Shown: positions 1-12,573 of the stretch, one piece after another
How the letters are laid out: each line of letters opens with the position of its first letter
How positions within the stretch are numbered: position 1 is the first letter of the stretch
DNA from: Silene latifolia
Taxonomy: Eukaryota > Streptophyta > Magnoliopsida > Caryophyllales > Caryophyllaceae
Direction of reading: 5' to 3'
Length of the DNA stretch: 64,000 nucleotides
Assembly (NCBI RefSeq): GCF_048544455.1
Contig: NC_133537.1
Location: 310,719,738-310,783,737, forward strand
Made by a program: the position numbers and the translations under genes
Notes under the pieces: model-generated
Seen by the model: only the letters and a program-made list of their open reading frames with translations
What the model was told of the DNA's origin: nothing
Databases searched by the model: none

Positions 1-690
1 CATGTTTTTATATGGGGATTATTACGGTAATTTCTTTCCTAGGGGGGAATTCTCTAGTTGAAATATGTGTAGAAATTAATGATCAGTTCAATGTGTGTGA
101 GTCTATTAGTGGAAATGTACAAAATAACGCGCGCACGGTATAGAACATAGGCAAAATAGTTTAGATTGTTGTGTAGGATTTTGCAGACATCCTTCTGACA
201 AATTTTCTGCACGCACTGTATTTGGCGCATATTCACATCTGTATACTATTCCTGTTGTTGGTGTACTGAGATTTTAGTGCACTACTTTGTGGGAATATCC
301 TTACATTTTTGTTATTTTTGTCTCTGTAAATTCTACTACTTGAGTATTGGCACGTTTTTCCGTCTTTTGTTACCTTGACATCTAAATTGTGGTCCTTCTA
401 ATGCTAATTACCATCTTTTCCATGTCTATGCCTTAAGAAGGCATAGTAACACACTAACACCAAAGAGGAAACGTATTACATCACTTATTTATGTGAGAGC
501 GTTATTTTAATAGCTTGATCCTCAAGGTGATTTACATTTCTCAAGTTGTGCATAGTTTCGAAGTTGGGACATGTATAATTGTATATTACAACTAATATAC
601 ATATAGTGACGCTCACATATTTTTTGAAAATAAGATGACATTTATATAATTAACGTCTTAATTTATGTTTTCTTTGTGAGATTTGAGCAG
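1..690 (+). other. Intron of the MYB gene running off the left edge
   Basis: No coding segment or MYB repeat is recognisable here. The stretch is AT-rich and ends in a plausible splice acceptor (TTTGAGCAG) directly before the codon for the Leu of LPGRTDNEIKN, which is the standard position of the second intron in R2R3-MYB genes. I therefore read it as part of that intron, with the exons for R2 and the first half of R3 to the left of the window. The intron assignment is inference. Confidence 0.6.
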
Positions 691-1753
691 TTACCAGGGA
701 GAACCGACAATGAAATCAAAAACTTTTGGAACACAAGGGTGAAGAGAAGACTACGACAAGGCCTATCGTTATACCCGAATCAAAACCATTCAAATCCAAC
801 CGAGTCAACAAAAAGCCCACCACATCAACCACTGGCACCACCTCATTCTTCCTACAAACAAACATCAAATAGCAACAATAACACACTTTCCCTCTTCAAC
901 CCTGTTTCAGTACCCTCTTCATTTTTCTCCTTACATCCTCCTACTCCATTTCTGGCTCCTCAGTTCTTGAGGGGCTGCCCGAGTACATTTTTGGGTTGTC
1001 CTTATCCCTCGCCATCACAAATGGGTGTATTCCAGCTTAGGCCAGGTGGGTTTGGATTTGATTCAGGTCAAGTACCTCCAGTCCGTTTTGATTCCGAAGG
1101 TTTCAATTTTGATAACCTCGGTAACTTTGAGCTCCCTTCAAACCAAAATGTGACCAGTGACGAGGAGATGGTAGTATTGGTAGATAAAGTGAAAGTTGAT
1201 ATTGATAATCCAAATGTGGGTCGGACCAAAAGCGGGTTATTGGACGACTTGCTGCAAGAAGCGCAAATCAAAGTGGCAAATCGCGGAGTAAAGAGGGAGA
1301 GAAATGATTGTGGGCTTCAGTGGGACGTTTCAGCCTCTGATACTTCTTGCACCGGTAAGAACCAACTATGTGATCATCATAGGCTTATTGCATTCACGCA
1401 CATTTCAAGTCATTTATATATATACGATCTATATATTGATTCATTTGTGCGGAGTATTAGTCATTTATATACGATCTATTAACACAGGAATGAAATCCGA
1501 GAAGCCAGAGGACAAGCGATTGAACTTTGGAAAGGAAGTGTTACCAGACATTCTTGACCTTATCCCGACGCAAGTTGAGTCTCCTGAAAGTTGCCATGGT
1601 GGTGGCGAAAATCCAGTTGTTAGTATAGATGATCAGATACAACAGGGTGCTCAGCCGCCTCTACCTGTTTTGAGTACCTCCGATTATGAAGATGATGGTG
1701 ACGATTGGAATCCAAGCTGCTATACGTGGGATAACTTGCCCACTATCTGCTAA
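691..1753 (+). CDS. GAMYB-like R2R3-MYB transcription factor, last two exons (partial)
   Basis: Exons are 691-1354 and 1488-1753. The intron 1355-1487 has a GT donor (CCGGTAAGA) and AG acceptor (AACACAG), and joins in phase to give 309 residues plus stop. The first residues, LPGRTDNEIKNFWNTRVKRR, are the end of MYB repeat R3 including the third recognition helix. The following LRQGLSLYP matches the GAMYB class (subgroup 18: MYB33/65/101/120 relatives), as do the GLLDDLLQEA box, the miR159 target site and a C-terminal WDNLPTIC. These factors activate gibberellin- and pollen/tapetum-related genes in the nucleus. The middle is rich in Pro, Ser and Asn, and an acidic stretch (DYEDDGDD) near the end may be an activation region. 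The exon boundary at 691 is chosen over an upstream frame extension because it is the family's conserved splice position. A possible poly(A) signal AATAAA lies at 2013. Repeat R2 and most of R3 are outside the window. Confidence 0.9.
1127..1147 (+). promoter_or_regulatory. miR159 target site in the MYB coding sequence
   Basis: The 21 nt contain GAGCTCCCTTCAAACCAAA, which pairs with plant miR159 with only two mismatches by my hand alignment. It encodes FELPSNQ in the same place as the ELPSFQ-type site of GAMYB genes. In land plants miR159 directs cleavage of GAMYB-like mRNAs, so this gene is expected to be under that control. Confidence 0.88.
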
Positions 1754-2846
1754 TGTTATTATGTTACACATTATTAGACCATCGTATAATTTAAGGTTTA
1801 ATCTTAATTGTGAAATCAGCTCTCGCTGCCTGAACTCGACCTTCGCAAATACCACCTCAAGATGTTGTCGTACTAATCTTCTCTCAGTCCCCACTCAGAT
1901 TTATTATCTTATACATGAAATCGTAATTTATTTAGAAAGAGGTTACAGATGCTAATTTAATTCTACTCTGTCTGAATCATTTACTTACTTTAAGGTTTAT
2001 TTTATTTTCGTAAATAAAATTGAAAAGAATGAGGTAAATATTTGATAAGAGGTTGGTTTGTCTTGTTTTGGTGGGGGTCTGAATTTACATTTTTTGGGTG
2101 AAGCTTCCTGAGCAAAATAAGTCGTTTAGATCGCCACAGATTAGGTCAATTTCGATCAAGTTCAATGAACAAGCCTCCAAATAAACTTGTAAACCGTACT
2201 TCCAACATTGAGTGACTGACAAACATTAACAAAAACAAATTATTTCGCAAATAAAACGATACTTCTATTTGCTTTACGAAATCATCATACAATGGTAAGG
2301 ACTAAGGAGGCTGCTTTACGAAATCAACCGCTAAGGAGCATGCTTCTCTATTTGTTTAAGACTTGAGCCGCCATCGATCAACAAGGAGAACCTTGTATTA
2401 GAACTCCCTTAGGGATGGGATAGGTTAGCCAAGAATCTAAGATCAGCAGAGACTCAACTTTGAGTCTCTCCACACCAATTAACAGTGTGCTTTCCCTAAC
2501 CCAGCTCAGTTGTATGTAGAGAGTAAATATAAAAGAGAAATCTAAATTGGCTTACATGCCTCCCAACATATGTATGGAAATCGAGTAACGGGATAAGAAT
2601 GAAGGTGGTGAGTACCCAAATAAACATGTTAAGGAATGGCACTGAACAGGAAATAAAATAAAACAATTATTATAGACGTGACAATTTAACATCCACAAAG
2701 TCAAACAAATAACGTGACAACTTCTGAAAACAAGCATACGAGGAACCGGTGGCACTAACCACATTCTTGATTGATAACTAGCGTAGATAATATACAACTT
2801 TGGTCTATTTCTCATAGAGTTTATTTACAGGACCCCAGCAGAACAC
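1754..2846. other. Intergenic region between convergent MYB and ATG8 genes
   Basis: It holds the 3' flank of the MYB gene, with AATAAA at about 2013-2018. On the other strand is the 3' flank of ATG8: an AATAAA on the minus strand at 2820-2825, about 20 nt after the stop. Short open frames here have no recognisable content. No repeat or RNA gene was seen. Confidence 0.55.
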
Positions 2847-4717
<1,871 letters not shown>

Positions 4718-4744
4718 ATCGATAAAATTCAGAATTCAATCAAA

Positions 4745-4859
4745 CTACAAATTAAATCAAAATTGATAGAATTAGGGTTGTACAGAAGTTGATAAACAGA
4801 GAATCAAATCAAAATCGGAAAATAAGAGAAGAAATTGATCGGAAAAATGATTGACTTAC
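4745..4859 (-). other. ATG8: 5'UTR intron and leader of ATG8
   Basis: On the minus strand a consensus donor CTC|GTAAGT lies at 4860/4859 and an acceptor TTTGTAG ends at 4745, leaving 27 nt of leader before the ATG at 4717. The exon upstream of the donor (about 4860-4910) is CT-rich like a plant 5'UTR. A TATA-like AATTATACCC lies near 4915. The splice sites are seen; their use is inferred. Leader introns are common in plant ATG8 genes. Confidence 0.65.
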
Positions 4860-4860
4860 G

Positions 4861-5246
4861 AGATGAAGGGGGGAAGAACAAGAAAGGATGAGAGAATTAG
4901 GGATTTGGAGAAAAGGGTATAATTATTATTCAACTTATAGTAGTCTAGAGTCCGTGACACTCAAGAAAACTTGACCAACCGAAGAAAGAGTCCTTCACCT
5001 TTTACACTTTTTGTGTTTGGGCTGTTTTTCTGAGTAAGTGTTGATTGGGCTTTTCGTTGATACCCAGTTGTTAAAGGTATTACGAATCGTCCACAAATTT
5101 TAATGAACTTCCCAAATTATATCTCTTGTCCCAAATATTGCAGTTCAACTATCGAACAACAAATTAAAACTAACTATAATATCGAATACAAATTGTGAGA
5201 TTAATATTGTCACTTGGAAAATTGGGACACTTATGATTTGTGTAAG
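4861..5246. other. ATG8 upstream region
   Basis: Promoter-proximal DNA of the minus-strand ATG8 gene. No second gene is seen. It ends with TGTGTAAG (5239-5246), the left target-site copy of the adjacent MITE. Confidence 0.5.
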
Positions 5247-5776
5247 TAGGGATGTCAATTTCACCCGTATCCGATCGAAATCCGATCCATCCGATCCTAA
5301 AAGACGGATGAAAACCCGACTTAAATGGATGATGAATGGATGACGGGTGACGGATGGGTTGGATGAAGAAATTTCACCCGCCATCCATCCATCACCCGAT
5401 TTTATTACTTTTTATTTAATGTTTTTTTACATATAACACATTATTATGATATAAGATATTCATTTTTTTCATATTTTCATACTCTCAATATAAATATTTT
5501 GTTAACCTACCCACTAGAAAGTTAAACTAAAATAATAATCTAACTTTATTTTTATAGAGAATAAAAAATCATCATTTTTTTTAACTTGAAACATATAAAT
5601 ACACAACACCCATTTATCACCCGATCCACCCTTTTCATCCATGGATGATGGATGGATGGATGGATGATGGATGATATGTTTCACGGATGACGGACGGGTT
5701 GGATGAGATTTTAAAAGGACGGATGGATGACGGATGAGGCTCCACCCAACCCGAACCCGAACCATTGACATCCCTA
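5247..5776. mobile_element. Non-autonomous hAT-type MITE with 8-bp TSD
   Basis: The 530-bp element starts TAGGGATGTCAAT and ends with the exact inverse ATTGACATCCCTA. It is bracketed by the perfect 8-bp direct repeat TGTGTAAG at 5239-5246 and 5777-5784. An 8-bp duplication and TAGGG-type termini fit the hAT superfamily. Inside both ends are many GGATGGATGA/CATCCATCC-type units, which gives long subterminal inverted repeats. No coding capacity. Confidence 0.85.
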
Positions 5777-5784
5777 TGTGTAAG

Positions 5785-6715
5785 AGACTCTACTCACATT
5801 AGTATCAAGTCCTTTAGGGCTTAACTTAAGTGAGACCAAAATGAGCCCAAAGATCGACAGGTAGGTCGGACCATTGCAGATGGTGTGGAGCAGACCTGGC
5901 AAAAGTGGCCCGGAGATTCACCTATGACTCGAATTGACCCGAATGTTTATTATTGCATGTAGTCTATTATCCCTAAATAACTTGATAATAAAAGACCCGG
6001 AAATCACTTGAATTACTAGTTTTAAACCCGTGCAAAAAATGCACGGGTCGTAATAATAAACGCTATTATTGCATACAGGAGCATATATAGAATCGTATAA
6101 GTGAGCGTGATTAAAAATGTTCAATATTGTGACAAATATGATAGTTGATATACTAATAATTTAAAACATATATTTCAAAATATAATACACATTAAATTGT
6201 TATGTCGTAATGTCACGAAATTTTAGTGGATTTATATATTAAACGAAATAATAAGCATATATAGATTAGATAAATCTCATAATATAAATTGGGTTACATA
6301 TCAATTTTTCAAGAACGGGCCGATCTGACAGAGGTTTCATGATCTGAAAAAATAATAGAACACTCGCCCCGTAACATAATACAATTTAAAACCATACCCA
6401 TTTTACCCCATATGAATTATCCCACAACAATCTCTATCTCTATCCCTCTCCATATTATTATTAGATGTACACTTTTACTCCTCTCGTAATTTATAAACGA
6501 TTTTATCGTCATAAATAAACAATGTTTTATTTACAAAAATAAAAATAAAGAAATGACTAAAATGGATAAAAATTGAATTTTTAGTTGTTGACAATGAAAA
6601 TGTGTCAACGTAGACTTGACTTTCGCTAACTCGGTCAATGATTTATTAGATCTAGAAATCTTATTATGGGCTAAAAAAACTTAAATAAAAATAGCAACCC
6701 AAGACAAAATTACAC
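5785..6715. other. AT-rich intergenic region
   Basis: No gene is recognised. The only structured sequence is the Helitron-type 3' terminus at 6016-6047. The rest is AT-rich with no clear repeat boundary. Confidence 0.45.
6016..6047 (-). mobile_element. Helitron 3' terminus (minus strand)
   Basis: Read on the minus strand there is a stem CCCGTGCA, loop, TGCACGGG (6047-6027), then a short spacer and CTAG at 6019-6016 followed by T. This is the hairpin plus CTRR-T end of plant Helitrons and matches the three plus-strand ends elsewhere in the window. The element should extend rightwards, but I could not find its 5' terminus. Confidence 0.55.
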
Positions 6716-6915
6716 AACAATAGGTCTCACATGTGACAGATATATCCGTCACAAGCTTGTGACGGGTCAAGTATCACCCACAAGGGTAGATAAGACAAAA
6801 AGTAGAATGCATAGGGAATCATGAATGACTTGTCTTTATCCTCCCATGTGAGTTTTATTTGACCCGTCACAAGCTTGTGACGGATATGGACCGTCACAAA
6901 TGAGAATTCGTGATT
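6716..6915. mobile_element. MITE, family copy 1
   Basis: Its two ends carry the self-complementary block CCGTCACAAGCTTGTGACGG in inverted arrangement, at about 6749 and 6866, with outer arms CTCACATGTGAC and GTCACAAATGAG. A diverged copy occurs at about 22250-22448 with the same order of blocks. Boundaries are approximate, set from what the two copies share. No coding content. Confidence 0.6.
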
Positions 6916-8028
6916 AAACAATACCATCTCATTATCTACTCCGTATTTCCCAGCCACCCCCAACCCCAAAACAAACCCTAAGTACATACGGAGCATTTGT
7001 ATTTATTAATGCATATCGTCTACCTTGTCCGCATCCCACTCTCATTCATTCCTCTCTCTTAAAAAACTTCAAATTAAACCCACATATTTAGTGTCACTCA
7101 TACCCTTACTCATCTTCCTCAAATATAGGTTTTCATCATCTACCTTCATCCAATCGTCCTCCCATTTTTTTTTATTAAACCCAATTTATTGTATATTTAA
7201 GAGGCTTTCTGTAAATATTGAAGATATTGAGTTAAATATTGTAAAAAGATTCATGTAAGTAATAACTTTAAATGTTTTTAAAATCAATTTTTAAAGCAAC
7301 AATTCATTTGCATGTCATTTAAAATTGTTAGATCTGCAGATAATTATGATCGTGATATTGTTATTTTCTTAAATAAATATACTATTTTATAAAAAAAAAT
7401 ACTGTTATCAGGACGACTTTTTTCAATTTATATATATGATTACTTTACTGATTTTACTGATATCGTATTTATTTGACTCCTTATATTATTTTTTCGATTG
7501 TTATACATTTATGATTAATTTCTTTTTTACCAACTATTTGTTTCGATTTTTTTTTATTATGTTCAATGGTAATTAAAGCCCAATTTTTTTAATTTTTTTA
7601 ATTTCTGGGTTTGTAGTGAATTTCATGGATCTAAAACTCTTTTTATTTTTTTTAATTATGTTCGTATTGTAATTTAGTATTATTATTTTATATTTTATAT
7701 TTATATATAATGATACTTGCAAAATATTATACATATAAATTCAAGAAATATTATGTTTTAAGAATTTAAGTATATATGATTTCAATTTTTATGAAAGGTG
7801 TTTTTCTTGAGATTTTAAGCTAATTTTGTTATAGTTTATAATTTTTTTATTTTGTAATTTTTTTAATTTGAGGTAATATATTCGTAGTATTTGATTTTTT
7901 AAATTGAATCTTGTATTAAATAGCTCATAATTAATTTTTTATGGAAATGTAATTTTGAGATTTTAATCTAATTTTGTTAGAGTTTAAAAGAAATGAGGAA
8001 TGAAATTGCTTATGAATAATCAGTGAAA
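6916..8028. other. AT-rich intergenic stretch
   Basis: A CT-rich, cytosine-rich patch at about 7020-7170, followed by a donor-like CATGTAAGTAA at 7252, could be the leader of an unrecognised transcript. No protein was identified. From 7260 to 8028 it is extremely T/A-rich without recognisable structure. Confidence 0.35.

Positions 8029-8030
<2 letters not shown>

Positions 8031-8119
<89 letters not shown>
8031..8119. repeat. (TA)n microsatellite
   Basis: About 44 uninterrupted TA dinucleotides directly after the TC of the Helitron A 5' terminus. A shorter TA run starts Helitron B, so the run appears to have grown from the family's normal TCTATATATA terminus. Confidence 0.95.
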
Positions 8120-8123
<4 letters not shown>

Positions 8124-8450
8124 GAGTTTTTTGAGCGATCCGAGAGCGTCCACATCGTCAAGAATTAATTTAGGAAAGTATAATTTTTAATGTAAAAAAT
8201 AAAGTGGAGAATCTTTTAATTATTATAATATGTATATTTCCTAAATTATATTCAAGTGATATTTCCAATTTTTATATCAACCTTTTACATTTCATTCGGC
8301 AAAAAAATATCGTTAAAAAAATTATGAAAATAATATAATTAGCTTTGTGGTAAAAAATGCTATCATTAGAGTATAGATTTCATATTATTTGCCATATTAA
8401 AGATGGTGTACTTCGTAATACGTAAAGTTGTGTACTTTTTAGTATGTTTT

Positions 8451-8561
8451 GTCCTACATTGGAAAATAACGTAGGTGCGGTGAATATGCTACATATAAAT
8501 AGTAGAATTGTCCCACATCGAAAGATTAGTTCAAGGTGATGTGATCCTATGATTATAAATA
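8451..8561 (+). promoter_or_regulatory. Paired USE-TATA module (best copy)
   Basis: GTCCTACATTG (8451-8461), then TATAAATA at 8494, then GTCCCACATCG (8510-8520), then TATAAATA at 8554. The second pair is an exact match to the plant snRNA upstream sequence element RTCCCACATCG with 33 bp to the TATA box, the spacing of Pol II snRNA genes. No U-snRNA is recognised downstream. Nine further clusters of the same design start near 8921, 9145, 9396, 10544, 11971, 12655, 13179, 14050 and 14424; some are degenerate. Confidence 0.6.
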
Positions 8562-9674
8562 GGAGGCATATTTGGAACTTATGATCCACCCAAAAAAATT
8601 TGAGTCTCATAAATATTGTTTTAAAGAGCTCTTAAGATTTTCAATCATTATCTACGATATGATATAAAAAATAAAGTGGAAATCGTTGGGAACTACCCGG
8701 GAAAGAGTTAAGAACATGAGCAAGAAAATCAAAAAATACAAAAATAAAGGTTTTACTAATGGTAGTCTCTGAGAGTACAAAACTAAAGAAATAATGTCGG
8801 TAAAAAAATTATGAAAATAATATTATTAGATTCATGGTAAGAAATGTTATCATTAGAGTATGTATAGATTTCATATAATTTGCACATATTAAAGATGGTG
8901 TATTTCATAGTATGTTATATGTCCCACATTGAAAAATAATATAGGTGTGACAAATATACTACATATAAAAAATAGAATTTTCCCACATCGAAATATAACA
9001 TAAGGTGGGTGATTCCATGATTATAAATAAGAGGCATCCTTGGAACTTAGGCATAAACCCAAAATCATTTGAGTATCTTAAGTATTGTCTTGGAGTTTTC
9101 TTAAAAGTTTATATCATTATATTTTCTACCTATTGATTTTATATGTCCCACATTTAAAAAATAATGTAGGTGTGGTAAATATACTACGTTTAAATAATAT
9201 AATTAGAATTGTGTTAAAAAAATTTCTATCATTAGAGTATAGGTTCATATCATTTGCACATATTTTTATTATGATAAAAAAATAGAAAACAAATGTATGA
9301 ATATTAATAGATAATATAGTATTTACTTATTATTAAATCGGGTTGGATGTCGAATTAGGTTCAAAAAATATGGTGTACTTTTAAATATGTTATTCGTCTC
9401 ACATTGAAAAAGAATGTAGGTGTGATAAATATATACTACGTATAAATAGTTGAATTGTCCCACATCAGAAGATTATCATAAGCTGAGGTGATCCCATGAT
9501 TATAAATAGGATTTATCCTTAGAACTTAGGTATCACCCCAAATATATTAATCTCTCAAAGTATACTTATTATATAAGAGACTTTAAACATAATCTTGAAT
9601 TAAATGTTAAATTTTTAAAGTTGTAACATTTTTTTTAGGTGCGAGAAAGAGCGATAAAATGGTCAGTATTATAA

Positions 9675-10092
9675 CGGAAATTTTTCATGATACCCTCGAA
9701 TTTTGGTAGATTACACATAATACCTCTAATTTTAAGTTTCTACATATAATACCTTTGTGTTTACTTTTTTTTCATAATGCTATTACTCCTATGAGTAACT
9801 AGATGAGTAATTGAGCATGCCATGCTATTTGTGTTTTGTTATTTAGGTATTAAATGTTAGTTTATTAAATAAAATATGGATTTAGGACTTAGATAATGAA
9901 GTGTTTGTGTTATAGATAACAAAAGAAAAAGGTGTCCCCAAGTCATAAGAGTAATGGGCTTATGACGGAAGTTGTCAAATGGTATTCTGAGAAAGAAAAA
10001 GGTGAACACAAGGGTACCATTTGTAGAAACTTAAAATTAGGGGTACCATGTGTAATCTATCAAAGTTCAAAGTTACCATGAGAAATTTCTAA
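9675..10092. mobile_element. Mutator-type MITE inside Helitron A
   Basis: Inverted termini of about 90 bp (left CGGAAATTTTTCATGATACC, right in inverse with GGTACCATG and AAATTTC). Flanked by the direct repeat TATTATAA at 9667-9674 and 10093-10100. A further fragment of the same terminal sequence lies at about 10225-10355. TSD size and long TIRs fit Mutator-like elements. Non-coding. Confidence 0.6.
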
Positions 10093-10543
10093 TATTATAA
10101 TGATATAGTTAATTATATTTTCATTTAAAAGAGAGAGATATTCGTACCAATAAAACAATAAAAGAGAAATTATTTTTAATTGTTATTTTATTGTCACGCC
10201 ATCAAACTTAACGTCCATTTAATAACCTTTACATTAGGGGGTACCATGGGCAAAAAAATGGAACCTCAAGGGTACCGTAGGCAGATTCTTAAAAATAGGG
10301 GTAACATGAAAAATCTGACAAAATTAAGGGGTACCACGGAAAATTTCCGTATCTCAATTATGAAATTTTTTATTTTGAAGAAAAACAACGTACAAATATT
10401 AATGGAGAGTACTTGATCATATTATTAAATTAAATATAACTATTAGATATAATGAGTAGTAATTGTCCGTATTCGGTATTCGGGATCTGGTTGGATGTCG
10501 AACTAAGTGGAAAAAAGATAATGTAATTCTGAGTATGTTATTT

Positions 10544-10720
10544 GTCCCACATTGAAAAATAATGCAGGTTTGATGAATATATATTACGTATAAATAGTAG
10601 AATTGTCCCACATCAGAAAAATAATCCAAGTTTGGTGAATATATTACATATAAATAATAGAATTGTCCCACATCGAAAGATTAGTATAAGGTAAGGTGAT
10701 TATATGATTATAAATAAGAG
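10544..10720 (+). promoter_or_regulatory. Triple USE-TATA module
   Basis: GTCCCACATTG (10544), GTCCCACATCA (10604) and GTCCCACATCG (10664) at exact 60-bp intervals. The first two are each followed by GTATAAATAG or CATATAAATA after about 30 bp, and the last by TATAAATA near 10708. It appears to be the paired module of Helitron A extended by one 60-bp unit. Confidence 0.55.
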
Positions 10721-10860
10721 TTAACCCACGTATATATTAATCTTTTATTTTTTTCTGAAAGAGATATTTTAATAATATGTAAACCAATCATTACACGTAG
10801 AATGTAAACATTAAACCCTTATAACGTTTTTTTTTTTTGCATTATAAATAAGTTTATTAC

Positions 10861-10890
10861 CCCGTTGCAACGCACGGGTATTCAAACTAG
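10861..10890 (+). mobile_element. Helitron A 3' hairpin and CTAG end
   Basis: Stem-loop CCCGTTGCAACGCACGGG followed by TATTCAAA and CTAG. The same design recurs at 14637-14668 (Helitron B) and 30625-30654 (Helitron C). Confidence 0.7.
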
Positions 10891-11117
10891 TATATATATA
10901 AAAGAGAGTTTTTTCGAGCGATTCTAGAGCGTCCACATCATCAAAAATTAATTTAGGAAACTTTCATAAATAATATTTTCCACATAAAAAATAAAGTGGA
11001 GAATCTTTTAATTATTATAATATCTATATTTCCTATTTTATATTCATGAGAAGTTTCTATTTTTAATATAAAAACTTTGACATTTCATTTGGCAAAAAAA
11101 TGTTGTTATAAAAATTA

Positions 11118-11849
11118 GAGTAAATTATCAAAAACTCCCTTTTATATACACTTTTTTAAAAATTACTCCCTTTTATAAATTTTTTTAAAATTTACTACCT
11201 TTAAATTGCCAAACGTTAGAATTTGCTACCAAAATTCATCTCAGGCAAATCAACAAGGGATATTCCGGCGAGTTTAAATTTTTCCCTCCAAATGTGATTT
11301 TTTCTAACGAAAATACCCCTCTCCTTATTTTATTATATCCTATACACTTAGTCATTAGCCTCTGTTACTTTGTCTTCCCCTCTCTCCCCCATTAATCTAA
11401 ACATAGATGAAATTAAATGCTAAAAAGTCAATGAAATGGGGAAAGTTAACAGTAACTTGGAAAATTAGAGTAAAAAAGTTATAAACTTGTTTAATATTGG
11501 AGAGGATGAACTAAAGCCTAAAGGTGAAGGTGGTGATTTGATGAGCACAGATTACGCATAAGATTTTGATTAAGAAGATGAATGAAAAGGAAAATGGTGT
11601 AGAAGGGGGTTTGCTAAATGGGAAGTAACACAATGACCTGAGTAGTGAGTACAATGGGTTGGTAGGCAAAAAGGGAAAATAATAATTGAAGGGTGAATCG
11701 GTCCATTTACATCATATTTCACCGGAAAAGAGCTCTGCTATCAAATTTTAAAATTTCTCTATTTAAAGGTAGTAACTTTAAAAGAAATTTATAAAAGGGA
11801 GTAATTTTTAAAAAGATGTATATAAAAGGGAGTTTTTGATAATTTACTC
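11118..11849. mobile_element. Mutator-type MITE with 9-bp TSD
   Basis: 732 bp with nearly identical inverted ends of about 100 bp (GAGTAAATTATCAAAAACTC and its inverse). Bracketed by the perfect 9-bp direct repeat TAAAAATTA at 11109-11117 and 11850-11858. A 9-bp duplication and long TIRs are diagnostic of Mutator-like elements. The central part (about 11230-11700) is not recognisably coding. Confidence 0.85.
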
Positions 11850-12311
11850 TAAAAATTATGAAGATAATATAATTAGATTCGTGGTAAAAAATGCTTTCAT
11901 TAGAGTATGAATTTCATATGATTTGCACATCTGAGTATTAAAGATGGTGTACTTCTTTAATATGTTATATGTCCCACATTGAAAAACAATGTTAGTGTGG
12001 TGATTATAATACGTATAAATTATAGAATTGTCCCACATCGAAAAATTAACATAAGGTAGGTGATCCTATGATTATAAATAGGAGTCATCATTGGAACCTA
12101 TATACCAACCAAAAACTTTTTTAGTCTCTTAAGTATTGTTTTGGAGAGCTCTTAAGAGTTTATATCATTATCTTCACAGTATGATATATACATATTTTTT
12201 TCTATATTATGTATTATATTCAAGTGATGTTTATAATCTTTATATAAAACTTATACATCTCATTTGCCAAAAAAGTATTATAAAAAAAAGTATGAATATT
12301 AATAAATAGTA

Positions 12312-12573
12312 CTCCCTCCATTCAAGACCAAATACAACATTTTCATTTACACACTTGCCAAGACATAAATTACAACGTAAATATCATTAAGTTTACATTA
12401 TAAAAAAAAAAAAAAAAAGTTTGATATTCTCATTGTACTTTATAGTAGGTGAATCGAATAAGATCCCACGTGACCATATTTTGTCTTACATATTGCAAGA
12501 AATCGTAAAAATTCTATTCGTTCATGAATAGTGTAAAAAAAGGAATGTTGTATTTGGTCGTGAATCGAGGGAG
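12312..12573. mobile_element. Stowaway-like MITE
   Basis: Ends CTCCCTCCATTCAAGACC and GGTCGTGAATCGAGGGAG are inverse copies flanked by TA (12310-12311 and 12574-12575). A TA target site and CTCCCTCC termini fit Tc1/mariner-derived Stowaway MITEs. It interrupts Helitron B. Confidence 0.75.

Larger units (their letters stand above)
8029..10890 (+). mobile_element. Helitron A
   Basis: It begins A|TCTATATATA at 8029 and ends with the hairpin CCCGTTGCAACGCACGGG (10861-10878), a 8-nt spacer and CTAG (10887-10890) followed by T. These are the termini expected of Helitrons. Just inside the left end is the family block GAGAGTTTTTTGAGCGAT. No Rep/helicase is encoded, so it is non-autonomous. The body is mostly repeats of a roughly 450-bp unit carrying snRNA-promoter-like boxes, plus a Mutator-type MITE (9675-10092). 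Helitron B follows without a gap. Confidence 0.7.

Noticed and set aside
7025..7258. Possible small secreted-like protein frame after a CT-rich leader
   Set aside because: Composition is Ser/Phe/Leu-rich low complexity, with no recognisable domain and no supporting splice or termination evidence beyond one GTAAGT.
8510..8700. A U-snRNA gene downstream of the USE/TATA pair
   Set aside because: The sequence 25-35 bp after the TATA box does not match the start of U1, U2, U4, U5 or U6, and no Sm site context was recognised.
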